From the NCBI GenBank assembly GCA_023439125.1, contig JAEXOU010000012.1, forward strand, positions 62,001 to 126,000: 64,000 bases of DNA, written 5' to 3'. The notes below the pieces were generated by a model. The model ran no database searches, was not told where the DNA came from, and saw only the letters and a list, made by a program, of their open reading frames with translations. This document shows, piece by piece, positions 1 to 9,761 of the stretch (position 1 is the stretch's first letter; every line of letters starts with the position of its first letter). Origin of the DNA: Bacillota bacterium (lineage in GTDB: Bacteria; Bacillota; Clostridia; Lachnospirales; Lachnospiraceae). Made by a program: the position numbers and the translations under genes.

Positions 1-376
1 AAAAATCAATCATGGTATAGTCATCAAGATTAATGATTGCACCAAGTTCTTTTGCCTTAGTATATTCACCTTCTGGAGTATCATTGGAAGAAAACATTAC
101 TTCTTGTCCTACAATTCCTACCGCCTCTGTCATTAAAAGCTCCGTCATAGAGGAACAATCCGTCCCACAGCCTTCCTCATGTAACACTTTTAATATATAT
201 GGATTTGGTGTTGCTTTTACAGCAAAATATTGCTTAAACCCTTTATTCCATGCGAATGCTTGCTTTAGCTTTTTTGCATTCTCACGTATACCTTGTTCAT
301 CATAAATATGAAACGGTGTTGGATATGTTTTAACGATATTACGTACCTCATCAAGTGTCACAAATGGTTTCTTCAT
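1..376 (-). CDS. lysA: Diaminopimelate decarboxylase, N-terminal part (runs off window)
   Basis: Only the first 125 residues are present; the gene continues beyond position 1. The product would decarboxylate meso-diaminopimelate to lysine in the cytoplasm with PLP. Seen: the opening segment FHIYDEQGIREN, the PLP-lysine segment YFAVKATPN (residues about 45-53), and GCGTDCSSMTEL, typical of fold-type III decarboxylases. The ATG at 376 has an AGGAG site a few bases upstream. It follows the surface-glycan operon on the same strand after an 83-bp gap, so it may be read through or have its own promoter. Other type III decarboxylases (ornithine/arginine or carboxynorspermidine) are less likely but cannot be excluded without the C-terminus. 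Confidence 0.85.
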   Translation of the reverse strand, partial: MKKPFVTLDEVRNIVKTYPTPFHIYDEQGIRENAKKLKQAFAWNKGFKQYFAVKATPNPYILKVLHEEGCGTDCSSMTELLMTEAVGIVGQEVMFSSNDTPEGEYTKAKELGAIINLDDYTMIDF

Positions 377-459
377 GCTAGTATCTCCTCTTATCATGAT
401 TCAGTTTTAATGTGGATAACTATATCTCAAGATTTACCAGATGTCAATATCACATATTC

Positions 460-1641
460 TCAAATATTTTCATCAAGCAATGCTTTGATTGCACATTTTG
501 ATGCATTACCCTTTTCAAATGTATGATAAGTGTTACAAAACTCTTCATATTTTTCCTTATACTTGAGCCAATCATAATCCCTTATCTCATCAACCAATTG
601 CTCTGTTGTCATCACAAACGGTCCAGGAGCTTGTTTGATAAAATCAAAATAAAAACCTCTTAATTCGTCCTTATATTCTTCTAAATCATATACATAAAAA
701 AGTATTGGACGTTTTAAAATCGAATAATCGAACATAACAGAAGAATAATCTGTAATCAATAAATCAGAGATAAGATAGAGTTCAGAAATATCAACGCTAG
801 AATTCATCACACGATAAAAGCCATGATAGCTTGAAAAATCCAGTTTTTCTCTTACCATATAGTGATATTTGATTAAAATTACATAATCCTTTGACAATTT
901 CTCGAACAATAAATCATAATCGAGTGGTGCATTCATCTTATAGCTTGCCTTATCATAAAAGGAGTTGTCTCGCCAAGTCGGTGCATATAATATAATCTTC
1001 TTATCCAATGGAAGTTGATACTTTTTCTTTAATTCCATCAAATCCGTCTTATGATTTCTTGTAAATAATACATCATTTCTTGGATATCCAATCTCTAACA
1101 TATTCCCATCAAAAGCAAAAGCATGTCGAAATATATTGCTAGAAAACTTATTTTGCGATATTAGGTAATCCCAGGTAGAAGAATTTTTCTTAAACTCTTC
1201 TCGATACTCCTCAACCGTCTGTCCGCCAGCCATATGATAGGAAGTCATATCCAAAGCAAGCTTTTTAAGTGGCGTCCCATGCCAAGTCTGCAGATACTTT
1301 GTACCTTTTCTTTTTCTTATGTAATTAGGAAGCCTTGTATCACTAACGATATATCCTGCAACCGCCAACTCATAATAATACCGAAACCGACTTAGCTTTA
1401 TGGTGCGTGCAGTTCCAGGCAGATTAACTTTCGGATTCTCTAACAAAAAATAACAACGATATTTATGATCTAGACCAAGCTGAACCATCTCCTCATAGAT
1501 GCTCTTAGGATTACCACCATAGCTTCTTCCTAGATTACTCATAAACACAATTTTTCTATGATTGACAGGAAGTACGAAACTCATCGCACGATATACAGCT
1601 AATATGCAATTTTTCAATATTCTCTTTGCGATCGATTTCAT
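460..1641 (-). CDS. CDP-glycerol glycerophosphotransferase family protein (TagB/TagF-like)
   Basis: Predicted to transfer glycerol-phosphate (or a related polyol phosphate) from a CDP-activated donor onto a wall teichoic-acid-like polymer at the cytoplasmic membrane face. The whole 393-residue protein is one glyphos-transferase domain. Visible motifs are TWHGTPLKK (about residue 118) and LLITDYSSVMFDYS (about residue 300), both hallmarks of TagF-type enzymes. An in-frame ATG four codons upstream would place the GGAGGG site inside the coding region, so the start at 1641 is preferred. It is the last gene of the glycan operon, separated from tagD by about 350 bp of palindromic repeats. Whether it primes or polymerises cannot be told from sequence. 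Confidence 0.88.
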   Translation of the reverse strand: MKSIAKRILKNCILAVYRAMSFVLPVNHRKIVFMSNLGRSYGGNPKSIYEEMVQLGLDHKYRCYFLLENPKVNLPGTARTIKLSRFRYYYELAVAGYIVSDTRLPNYIRKRKGTKYLQTWHGTPLKKLALDMTSYHMAGGQTVEEYREEFKKNSSTWDYLISQNKFSSNIFRHAFAFDGNMLEIGYPRNDVLFTRNHKTDLMELKKKYQLPLDKKIILYAPTWRDNSFYDKASYKMNAPLDYDLLFEKLSKDYVILIKYHYMVREKLDFSSYHGFYRVMNSSVDISELYLISDLLITDYSSVMFDYSILKRPILFYVYDLEEYKDELRGFYFDFIKQAPGPFVMTTEQLVDEIRDYDWLKYKEKYEEFCNTYHTFEKGNASKCAIKALLDENI

Positions 1642-1659
1642 ATTTCCCTCCATAATTAT

Positions 1660-1953
1660 AGGCCCTTATGTACCGCTTAGAATTTCATTCAAGCGAAAGC
1701 AAGTTACGAATGAATTATGTTAATCTCAAAAGTACCTTTCTAAAACTCCATTCGTCATTTTCCACATAAATTGCTTAGAAAAATGGGATGACAAATATAA
1801 TTCAGAAGCATACTGTTATGAAGTCGTCGGTACGTAAGGGCCTGTATTTTAGGCCCTTACGTACCGCTACGAACTTCATTCAAGCGAGAGCGTGTTGCGG
1901 ATGAATTATATTTGTCATCCCATAATCATAACATGTCTTTGTGGAAAATGACG
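1660..1953. repeat. Family-1 intergenic palindromic repeat: one full copy plus one half copy
   Basis: The full copy is a nested palindrome. Outer arms are near 1753-1766/1940-1953; middle arms at 1784-1804 and 1902-1922 match over 21 bp (TGGGATGACAAATATAATTC and its complement); inner arms at 1829-1843 and 1851-1865 match over 15 bp (GGTACGTAAGGGCCT) around a 7-base loop. A second right-half copy lies in direct orientation at about 1660-1715. A homologous full copy occurs at 30193-30330. There is no open reading frame. The element sits just after the tagD stop and before the TagF-like gene, filling the 350-bp gap. It could be a terminator, an RNA-processing site or a MITE/REP-like mobile element. 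Confidence 0.85.
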
Positions 1954-1991
1954 TCGAACTTCTTTCGTTAGGTCTATTGACACTTGAATCC

Positions 1992-2387
1992 TTACTTAAG
2001 CTTGTCTTTTAAATCATCTTTGATCTTTGTTGTCGATATTCCTTCAGTTCTTGGTAAATATACGACTTCGCAATAATCCTTTAGGAAATCAAACTGTCCC
2101 TTCCAATCATCACCCATAACAAAAACATCAATCTTATTATCAACTACATCTTGAATCTTTTGTTCCCATGTATATTCAGGGATAACTTCATCAACATAAC
2201 GAATTGCTTCTAAAATCGTTTTTCGATCTTCATAACAGTGATATGCAGTCTTATGCTTTATAGAATTAAATTCATCACTTGATAATACCACTAGTAGATA
2301 GTCTCCTAATTCTCTTGCTCTTCTTAGTAGATTAATATGTCCCACATGTAACAAATCATAAGTACCATAAGTAATTACCTTTTTCAT
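1992..2387 (-). CDS. tagD: Glycerol-3-phosphate cytidylyltransferase
   Basis: Makes CDP-glycerol from glycerol-3-phosphate and CTP, the donor for the TagF-like transferases in the same operon; cytoplasmic. At 131 residues it has the normal TagD length. Nucleotidyltransferase motifs are visible: GTYDLLHVGH with the HxGH signature at residues 14-17, a central VFVMGDDWKG, and the C-terminal RTEGISTTKI. The ATG at 2387 has a GTGAGGAG site, and the gene starts 12 bp after the stop of the upstream GT2 gene, so it is co-transcribed. Family-1 palindromes begin 38 bp after its stop. Confidence 0.95.
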   Translation of the reverse strand: MKKVITYGTYDLLHVGHINLLRRARELGDYLLVVLSSDEFNSIKHKTAYHCYEDRKTILEAIRYVDEVIPEYTWEQKIQDVVDNKIDVFVMGDDWKGQFDFLKDYCEVVYLPRTEGISTTKIKDDLKDKLK

Positions 2388-2399
2388 CTTTACTCCTCA

Positions 2400-3356
2400 C
2401 TATTCTTTATGTTCATTTTCATCCTCAAGTTCCATCTTATTGGCAAGATAAATCGGACGATTTTTTACTTCTATATAAGCTTTTCCAAGATATTGTCCCA
2501 ATATCCCCATGCAAAAAAGTTGAATTCCTCCCACCATCAAGATCAAACAAGCTAGTGATGGCCAACCTGAGGTAGGATCTCCCCAGATTATTGTTTTAAT
2601 CACGATATAAATGATTGCCAAAAAAGATATCATGCAAAAGACGATCCCTATAACAGAGGACATCGCAAGAGGTACAGTTGAGAAACCAATAATCCCTTCC
2701 ATTGAATATTTGACTAACTTCCAAAACGACCACTTTGTTTCACCAGCAACACGTTCTACATTTTTGTAATCAATCCATTTAGTGTTAAAACCAATCCAGC
2801 CAAAGATTCCTTTCGTAAAGCGGTTACGTTCACTCATTTTTAGGATTGCTTCTACCATCTGATGTGTCATTAAGCGATAGTCAACGCATCCTTCCACAAT
2901 CTGTATTTTACTCATTTTGGATAGTAAATGATAAAATTTCCTTGAAAGAAAAGATCGAATCTTTGGTTCGCCCTCTCGCGTAACTCGTTTTGCAGCAACA
3001 CTATCAAAACCCTCATCGACGATTCCATGATACATGTCTACTAGCATTGCAGGGGGATGCTGTAAATCTGCATCCAAAATTGCAACATAATCACCCTTTG
3101 CATTCTCAAGACCCGCATACATCGCTGCTTCTTTTCCAAAGTTTCTCGAAAAAGATATATACTTAATACGCTTATCCTTTTTACGCAGTTCCTGAATTAC
3201 TTTTAATGTATGATCTGAAGAACCATCATTAATAAAGATTACTTCGAACTCTACATCATTCTTCATCATATCTGCTACTCGAATGATCTCATCAAAGAAT
3301 AACGGTAATACCTCTTGTTCATTAAAACATGGTACAATTGCAGTTAAACGTTTCAC
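2400..3356 (-). CDS. Family 2 glycosyltransferase, polyprenyl-phosphate type with two C-terminal membrane helices
   Basis: Residues 1-230 form a GT2 domain like dolichol-phosphate mannosyltransferase, GtrB and ArnC: IVPCFNEQEVLP at the N-terminus and the metal-binding DADLQHPP near residue 95. Two hydrophobic segments follow (about 230-255 and 265-290), ending with the family tail GKAYIEVKNRPIY. Such enzymes move a sugar from a nucleotide onto undecaprenyl phosphate at the inner membrane face. The start codon is GTG at 3356, behind GGAGGGGG. The gene lies between the pyruvyl transferase (22-bp gap) and tagD (12-bp gap), so it probably supplies a lipid-linked sugar for the same surface polymer. 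Confidence 0.88.
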   Translation of the reverse strand: MKRLTAIVPCFNEQEVLPLFFDEIIRVADMMKNDVEFEVIFINDGSSDHTLKVIQELRKKDKRIKYISFSRNFGKEAAMYAGLENAKGDYVAILDADLQHPPAMLVDMYHGIVDEGFDSVAAKRVTREGEPKIRSFLSRKFYHLLSKMSKIQIVEGCVDYRLMTHQMVEAILKMSERNRFTKGIFGWIGFNTKWIDYKNVERVAGETKWSFWKLVKYSMEGIIGFSTVPLAMSSVIGIVFCMISFLAIIYIVIKTIIWGDPTSGWPSLACLILMVGGIQLFCMGILGQYLGKAYIEVKNRPIYLANKMELEDENEHKE

Positions 3357-3378
3357 AGTCCCCCTCCAATATTAATCG

Positions 3379-4482
3379 CTATACACCAAGCGCACGATGC
3401 AAGAAATCATAAGATGTTTTCTGCAACTCATGAATTCTTCTTCTCAATTCTTCTTTGTCATCAATATCAAACTGATGAATATCATGGAAATTCTCTGTTT
3501 CATATACAATGTGGGATTCCAAGCCAACAGATTTTAATAAATCACTTGTTCTTGCCCCTGTGCTTGTATGAAGCATAGAGATGAAAGGTTTTTCATAAAT
3601 CAATGAAAAAACTGTTGCATGGAACGAATTTGTTAACACATATTCTGCGTTTTCGATTTCACTTAAGAATTCTGCAGCAGTATCTAAATAATAGGAACCT
3701 AATTCATTACGAAAGATAGTTGATGGTTTTCGCTGAATTATCGGTAATCCAATTGCTACAGAAAGACGGTTCGCAAATCGTATCAATTCTTTATTCGTTT
3801 CCATCATATATACACAAATATATCGTTTCCCTTTATATATACTTGGTTTCTTCAATTCCTCATAGTCTTTTCTATCTAGTAACAGTGTTGGATCTAAAAC
3901 AACTTCAACTGGCTTGTCAGTTAAACTTTCTATCGCAGGACAAGCGCTTGCTTCACGAACTGAAATCGAAGTATAAGACTTTAAACTCTCTTGAAATTGA
4001 TCTCGGTATTGAGGAAAGATATACTCTCGACCAACACTTGCTGCATAGGAGATTTTCTTAGCCGAACTTTCAGCAAAATCCAACAAATATGCTGGATCAA
4101 ATCCATTTGTATGATCACTATTCCAAACCTGATCACTACCTGTAATATAAGCATCCAAACCTAATTTTGCATTCTTAAGCTCTTCGTAAGTCTTAAAATC
4201 TCCAACTAGTTTAAAATTATTTTTAATAAATGCTCGATATTTTCTATTCTTTTCTACTTGCTTTTTGACACGGTTACGATACTTCTTCTTTAAAAGATAT
4301 TTCATCTTTTTCTTTAAGGTATTTTGCTTAGGAGCTACATACAAGCGATCAATAATATCTGGATGATAGTTTATTACACAAGGCTCAGTACCAAGATTTT
4401 TTAATACCTTTTGCAATGCCCAAGTTTGAAGACTGGCACCATAATTATGTGCACTATGAAATGTTATAACGCCTACTTTCAT
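3379..4482 (-). CDS. Polysaccharide pyruvyl transferase family protein
   Basis: Matches the PS_pyruv_trans/CsaB-like family, whose members add ketal-pyruvate groups from phosphoenolpyruvate to sugars of wall polymers. Seen: the N-terminal MKVGVITFHSAHNYGA, ITGSDQVWN near residue 115, and the C-terminal TNSFHATVFSLIYEKPF with the conserved histidine. The length of 367 residues is normal. Its ATG overlaps the stop of the upstream gene by one base (TAATG), with AAGGAGG inside that gene, so the two are translationally coupled. Pyruvylation of a teichoic-acid-like glycan is the inference from context. Confidence 0.88.
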   Translation of the reverse strand: MKVGVITFHSAHNYGASLQTWALQKVLKNLGTEPCVINYHPDIIDRLYVAPKQNTLKKKMKYLLKKKYRNRVKKQVEKNRKYRAFIKNNFKLVGDFKTYEELKNAKLGLDAYITGSDQVWNSDHTNGFDPAYLLDFAESSAKKISYAASVGREYIFPQYRDQFQESLKSYTSISVREASACPAIESLTDKPVEVVLDPTLLLDRKDYEELKKPSIYKGKRYICVYMMETNKELIRFANRLSVAIGLPIIQRKPSTIFRNELGSYYLDTAAEFLSEIENAEYVLTNSFHATVFSLIYEKPFISMLHTSTGARTSDLLKSVGLESHIVYETENFHDIHQFDIDDKEELRRRIHELQKTSYDFLHRALGV

Positions 4483-7430
4483 TATTTTGATACCTCCTTA
4501 AGCACTTTATGAAAATTAAGCTTAGGGTTATCACTGATAATTAATTTAACTTTATTGTCGTTAATTGCCTTACATGGAAGCTTAGTAAGTTCCTCTGTAC
4601 CCACAGCAAAATCATAATAACCTAATCTCTTAGCTATATATTTCATACGTTTTCTATAGCTTCTATCATTCTTATATAATTCACTATCAAAAGCTTTAAA
4701 GTTATAGACAGATTTTGCTTCAAATGCTTGACACATATGAAAAATAATTTTATCAGTTGACGATAAATTAATTACAATATCAAACTTTGTATCTCCAAAA
4801 TACTTGTCCTTCTCACGCTTTGCTAGATTGTTAATCAATCTTTCTGTGCCTTTTGAAGAGTAACCAAACTTAAATGTCTTTAAACAAGCTAGACGGTCTT
4901 TAATTGTATAATTTACATCAAAAACAAAAGGAATATAACCAATTTCCTTATCAAGTTTTGAAAGCATAGAGGTTCCCTTACGAGCACCTGATGATTTCAT
5001 TGTAAGATAAACATTATATTTCTTTTTATCTAGAGAATTCAGTCGCTCAATCAGATGGTCAGTAATCGCATCCTCTTTAAGCCCATTAACAAAAACTAAG
5101 ACATTCTTCTTATTCTCATCTCTCTTAACAGGTTCTAATGGGAAAGAAGGTTTCTTGCCAAAGAAAAGAGTTTCACAAACTTCACTAGCTGTATTTGCAC
5201 TATCATACTTACAAAATTCTTCAAAAAACTTTGGATATGAACAGTCTTGTGACATTGCATGTGCAAGTTCCTTAACAGTATCACAAATAGGGAATTCAAC
5301 TTGATTAAGATCAAGGTACATTCCTCGATTATTCAAGTATTCTTCACGGTCATACGTAAATAATATGATCTTCTTCTTTGACACTGCATAATCAAACATA
5401 ATACTTGAGTAATCTGTGATTAATCCATCGGTTGCATTTAAGAAGTCATAAGTTTCATATTCATCTGGAAATGGACGGATATGTTCAAAATCTTCATATT
5501 TTAAGCCCGACTTAACGAATGGATGCAATTTCACATAGATGATTTGATCTTCATTTAAATACGTATCTAACTCATAAAAATAATTATATAGTTCAGATAT
5601 CTGTTTCTTATTCTCTTTTTTATTGAGTAGGCCTCTCCAAGTAGGCATGTATGCAAATATTTGCTTATCCTCGATTTCAAGCTCACTTCGAATCTCATCA
5701 TAACGATTCGTATTAAAGAAAGCAGAATTTCTAGGATATCCTGATAACATAATCTTACCATTAAATAAAGGCGCAAGCATATAATCCTCAATAAAGATAT
5801 CTCTTGAGAATTCGTTCTGATACAATAAATAGTCTGCACATGCAAAGTTTCTTTGTACATTACCGAGACCATACTCACGTTGTGGTACAATACGTCCCAT
5901 AGCTTTTAATGGTGTTCCATGCCATGTATTCAGATATACTTGTTCCTTTTTCTTTATATAATACGTTGGAAAACTTGTATCTGTAATTAGATATTTTGCA
6001 GTAGCAAGAACTTTTAAGTATTCCTTGCTGTCTGTTGGAATAATATCTACATAATCGATTCCATAGCGAGAAAGGAGATCATTATACTTATTAATTAAGC
6101 TCTCCTTGATGGTTAACATGATATGAAAATCACTATATTTTTCATCATTCATTGCTAAAATCATCTGAAAAATATTGCCTGCAACATCATCACCATGCTT
6201 TGACTCAAACAGTACATCCTTCGGATTCACACTGCATTTTTCATAATATAATGTATAACGAACATCCTTTGGTAAATGGATTAATTTGATTCCAGGGATA
6301 CGATTCATAATAAAACGCAGCTTATTTTTTGCTTTCGTAAACTTACGTACCCCATCCTTTATCTTTTTAAGGAATTGCTTCAGCTTTCCTTTCACCTTAA
6401 CAAACAATACAGGCGTATATTCACGAACGGTTGCGGTTCGAATCATTTTGCTCCTACTTGTATACTTCTTCATTTTTAATCTTGATGCCTTAGTAGCGGT
6501 ATACAATAGATAACGGTTTTTTCTCCAGTTTGGAAAATTCTTTTCCAAAAAGTTCATCGAACGATTGATCATTTCTTTCTTTATCTGTAATTTTCCCTTT
6601 GTTGCTGTATCAAAGATAGAATTATAACGGATTAATAAATGACGCGCACATATATACTCTACTTCTTCTCTAAATTCATCAAAATTATTTTGTTTCTTCA
6701 TACCATCGACAAATAATTCTAATGCTTTAACAACATCTAATGTTCCTTCGCTAAAATTGCTCAAGAAACTTCCTTGATTTGATCGGCGGTAATTATATAA
6801 TCGGTCTTCAATTACACCAACACTCTGTGCTGATGTGATTAAGCAGTACATAATTGCTAAATCTTCAAATCTTAATTTTTCCGGGAATTTATGTTGATCG
6901 AACAATGTTCTACGATATAACTTATCCCATGGAAATGGAGAGATATGAGTCAATTCAAATTTTGTATCATGAATATTGAAATTACGACCAATTGTAATCT
7001 CATATGCTTTGCTACATTTTTTTCGAATCTCATGCGTAGTTTCATTCACAAATACATCATAATATCTACATATTACAATATCATTGTTATCTTTACTTGC
7101 TTTCTCATAAAGCAATTCGCACATATTTAACTCTAAAAAGTCATCGCTATCCACAAATAATACGTATTCCCCAACTGCTCTTTGGATACCATAATTTCTA
7201 GCATGACTAACACCACGATTTTCTGTCGTGTATACTTTTATCATCTCAGGATACTTTGACTCGTATTCCTTTAATATAGCCAAACTTCCGTCTGTACTTC
7301 CATCATTAACAATAATTACTTCGATTTCTTTCAATGTCTGTTGAACAATACTATCTAAACACATTCCTACATATTGTTCGACATTATAAACCGGCATAAT
7401 AATGCTTATCTTACATTGTGCCAATTTCAT
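4482..7430 (-). CDS. Multidomain GT2 - CDP-glycerol glycerophosphotransferase fusion protein
   Basis: A 982-residue, first-in-operon gene with three parts. Residues 1-230 are a GT2 glycosyltransferase (ISIIMPVYNVEQYV, then VDSDDF near 92). Residues about 400-770 are a TagF-like domain with LNTWHGTPLKAMGR and DGLITDYSSIMFDYA. Residues about 785-982 are a further region opening KNVLVFVNGLKED, which resembles the N-terminal half of a GT-B transferase, but I cannot assign it. The fusion suggests one polypeptide that adds a sugar and polyol phosphate in turn. It starts behind TAGGAGGG, with a promoter at 7471-7499, and ends in a TAATG overlap with the pyruvyl transferase. Confidence 0.85.
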   Translation of the reverse strand: MKLAQCKISIIMPVYNVEQYVGMCLDSIVQQTLKEIEVIIVNDGSTDGSLAILKEYESKYPEMIKVYTTENRGVSHARNYGIQRAVGEYVLFVDSDDFLELNMCELLYEKASKDNNDIVICRYYDVFVNETTHEIRKKCSKAYEITIGRNFNIHDTKFELTHISPFPWDKLYRRTLFDQHKFPEKLRFEDLAIMYCLITSAQSVGVIEDRLYNYRRSNQGSFLSNFSEGTLDVVKALELFVDGMKKQNNFDEFREEVEYICARHLLIRYNSIFDTATKGKLQIKKEMINRSMNFLEKNFPNWRKNRYLLYTATKASRLKMKKYTSRSKMIRTATVREYTPVLFVKVKGKLKQFLKKIKDGVRKFTKAKNKLRFIMNRIPGIKLIHLPKDVRYTLYYEKCSVNPKDVLFESKHGDDVAGNIFQMILAMNDEKYSDFHIMLTIKESLINKYNDLLSRYGIDYVDIIPTDSKEYLKVLATAKYLITDTSFPTYYIKKKEQVYLNTWHGTPLKAMGRIVPQREYGLGNVQRNFACADYLLYQNEFSRDIFIEDYMLAPLFNGKIMLSGYPRNSAFFNTNRYDEIRSELEIEDKQIFAYMPTWRGLLNKKENKKQISELYNYFYELDTYLNEDQIIYVKLHPFVKSGLKYEDFEHIRPFPDEYETYDFLNATDGLITDYSSIMFDYAVSKKKIILFTYDREEYLNNRGMYLDLNQVEFPICDTVKELAHAMSQDCSYPKFFEEFCKYDSANTASEVCETLFFGKKPSFPLEPVKRDENKKNVLVFVNGLKEDAITDHLIERLNSLDKKKYNVYLTMKSSGARKGTSMLSKLDKEIGYIPFVFDVNYTIKDRLACLKTFKFGYSSKGTERLINNLAKREKDKYFGDTKFDIVINLSSTDKIIFHMCQAFEAKSVYNFKAFDSELYKNDRSYRKRMKYIAKRLGYYDFAVGTEELTKLPCKAINDNKVKLIISDNPKLNFHKVLKEVSK

Positions 7431-7470
7431 ACCCTCCTAAATAGGACAAACTTTAGTCTACACTGAAGTT

Positions 7471-7499
7471 ATTATACTTCCTTTGCAATGCTTAATCAA
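7471..7499 (-). promoter_or_regulatory. Predicted sigma-A promoter of the surface-glycan operon
   Basis: On the minus strand, TTGATT is followed by a 17-bp spacer and a perfect TATAAT, about 40 bp upstream of the GT2-TagF start codon. The rest of the 385-bp divergent region (7431-7815) is AT-rich, with several TATAAT-like boxes facing parE (for example near 7538 and 7669) but no convincing -35 partner, so the parE promoter is not assigned. Confidence 0.6.
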
Positions 7500-7815
7500 T
7501 AGAAAAAAAAACTTCCTCTCATCATTGAGATTATGATATAATATAGATTGGTTTCTTATGAAGGGAAGTATTTACATCATTTTTTCGTACATAACGAAAC
7601 TAATTTCATTTATAATGAAACATAATATGATAGATAAATACTTTCGTATTCGATGCATTAGATTATAATGATACTATTTCCAATTTGTCTTATAATAATC
7701 AATCATGTATCGATTTCGATATGATTCACTAAGAGTCAAGATCTTAATATTAGAATATACAAGTATAACAAGGAACTGTTTTACTTGTGAAGAATAAAAG
7801 GAGAAGGGTGAACGA

Positions 7816-9744
7816 ATGGAACAATATAACGGAAGCCAAATAGTCGTTTTAGAGGGACTTGAAGCAGTTAGAAAACGTCCAGGTATGTACATCGGTAGCA
7901 CTGGAACACGTGGATTACATCATCTGATTTGGGAGATTCTCGATAATGGTATTGATGAACATCTTGCTGGTTTTTGTAATAAAATTGAACTTGTGTTGCA
8001 AAAAGATGGGGGTATTTCAATACAAGATCATGGACGCGGTATACCCGTCGATATCCATCCAACAAAAAAGATTCCAACTGCACGTGTTGTTTATACGATA
8101 CTGCATGCGGGTGGAAAGTTCGGTCATTCCGTATATAAAGTCTCAGGAGGTCTCCATGGAGTTGGTGCTTCCGTAGTCAATGCGCTTTCATCCAAGCTCG
8201 TTGTTGAAATTCGCCGTGACGGAAAAATCTATCGAGATGAATATGCTAATGGTGGACATCCTATTACAGAGCTTGTAGATGGTTATCTACCTGTCGTTGG
8301 TAAATGTGCAAAATCAGATACTGGTACAAAAGTTTTATTCTATCCAGATGAATCAATCTTTGAAACAACAGAATTTAAAGCAGAAACTATCTGCAAAAAA
8401 TTAAAAGAGATTGCTTTTCTTAATAAAAACCTAACGATTACATTTACGGATCAAAATACAGGGGAACAAAAAGAATATTGTGAGGAGTTCGGTATTAAAA
8501 GCTTCGTATCCTACCTAACTCGTGAAGAGACAGTTCTTCACGAAGAGCCAATCTACATCGAAGGTAAAAGTGGCGATATCGAAGTTGAAGTTGCCTTACA
8601 GTATACCAATTCCTATTCTGAACAGATTAATTCCTATTGTAATCGAATCAATGTTGTGGATGGAGGCACTCTAGTTACTGGTTTTAAAACATCATTGACA
8701 AGAGTTATGAACCAATATGCTAGAGAACTCGGTATCTTAAAAGAAAAAGATGAAAACTTTGATGGAAAAGATATTCGTAATGGATTAGTTGCTATTATCT
8801 CAATTAAGCATCCGGATCCTCAATTTGAAGGACAAACAAAGACAAAATTAGGTAATACCGATGCAAAAAGTGCAGTCGATGAAGTGTTTGCTTCTGAAGT
8901 GACTCGTTATCTTGATAAAAATATTGAAATCTTAAAGGCAATCCTCGATAACTCTATGCGTTCTTATACTGCAAGAAAAGCTGGTGATAAAGCACGTACT
9001 GCTGTTTTAAAGCAATTAAATGATGTAGATACGAAGAGTAAACTTGCTGCGTGTTCTTCAAAAAAACCAGAAGAATGTGAGGTTTACATTGTCGAAGGAG
9101 ATTCTGCAGGTGGTACTGTAAAAACTGCAAGAAACCGCCGTACTCAGGCAGTCCTTCCATTACGAGGTAAGATTATTAATGTAGAAAAAGCTACATTAGA
9201 GAAAATTTTAGTGAATAATGAAATAAAATCTATGATTGCATCTTTTGGTTGTGGAATTGGTGATGATTTTGATATTACAAAACTTCGTTATGATAAGATA
9301 ATAATCCTAACCGATGCCGATGTTGATGGTGCTCATATAAGTACACTTCTGCTCACCTTCTTCTATCGATTTATGCCAGAACTGATTGTAGAGGGAAAGG
9401 TTTATCGTGGATTACCACCATTGTTTAAAGTAGAATATGAAGATGCAAATAATAAGAAAAAGAAAAAGTCGGAGTATATCTTCAATGAATTCGAGTTGGA
9501 AAAATTCAAAAAATCTACAAACCATAAGATATTGAATATCCAGCGTTACAAAGGACTTGGTGAGATGGATGCAGAGCAATTATGGGAAACGACACTCAAT
9601 CCAGAAACGAGAGTTTTAGCTCAAGTCTCTATCTCCGATACTGTGGAAGCGGATGAAACTACAACTCTGCTTATGAGTAATAATGTTCCGCCGCGTCGGT
9701 CATTTATCTTAAATGAAGCAAAATACGCTACGGTAGATATCTAG
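7816..9744 (+). CDS. parE: DNA topoisomerase IV subunit B-type (GyrB/ParE family)
   Basis: ATPase and TOPRIM subunit of a type IIA topoisomerase that relaxes or decatenates DNA. At 642 residues it has the usual length. Seen: LEGLEAVRKRPGMYIGST (GHKL ATPase start), EILDNGIDE with the ATP-binding Asn near residue 44, GGLHGVGASVVNALS, the TOPRIM signature VEGDSAGG, DADVDGAHISTLLL, and the C-terminal QRYKGLGEMDAEQLWETT. The start at 7816 follows AAGGAGAAGGG. It is paired with parC 17 bp downstream. Gyrase in this group usually sits near the origin with dnaA and recF, which are absent here, hence the topo IV-type call; sequence alone does not fully exclude a second gyrase. Confidence 0.85.
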   Translation: MEQYNGSQIVVLEGLEAVRKRPGMYIGSTGTRGLHHLIWEILDNGIDEHLAGFCNKIELVLQKDGGISIQDHGRGIPVDIHPTKKIPTARVVYTILHAGGKFGHSVYKVSGGLHGVGASVVNALSSKLVVEIRRDGKIYRDEYANGGHPITELVDGYLPVVGKCAKSDTGTKVLFYPDESIFETTEFKAETICKKLKEIAFLNKNLTITFTDQNTGEQKEYCEEFGIKSFVSYLTREETVLHEEPIYIEGKSGDIEVEVALQYTNSYSEQINSYCNRINVVDGGTLVTGFKTSLTRVMNQYARELGILKEKDENFDGKDIRNGLVAIISIKHPDPQFEGQTKTKLGNTDAKSAVDEVFASEVTRYLDKNIEILKAILDNSMRSYTARKAGDKARTAVLKQLNDVDTKSKLAACSSKKPEECEVYIVEGDSAGGTVKTARNRRTQAVLPLRGKIINVEKATLEKILVNNEIKSMIASFGCGIGDDFDITKLRYDKIIILTDADVDGAHISTLLLTFFYRFMPELIVEGKVYRGLPPLFKVEYEDANNKKKKKSEYIFNEFELEKFKKSTNHKILNIQRYKGLGEMDAEQLWETTLNPETRVLAQVSISDTVEADETTTLLMSNNVPPRRSFILNEAKYATVDI

Positions 9745-9761
9745 AAAGGCTGGTTAACAAT

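Noticed and set aside
1660..1953. Tandem family-1 copies as a CRISPR array
   Set aside because: Repeats are long imperfect palindromes without regular unique spacers, and no cas gene is present.
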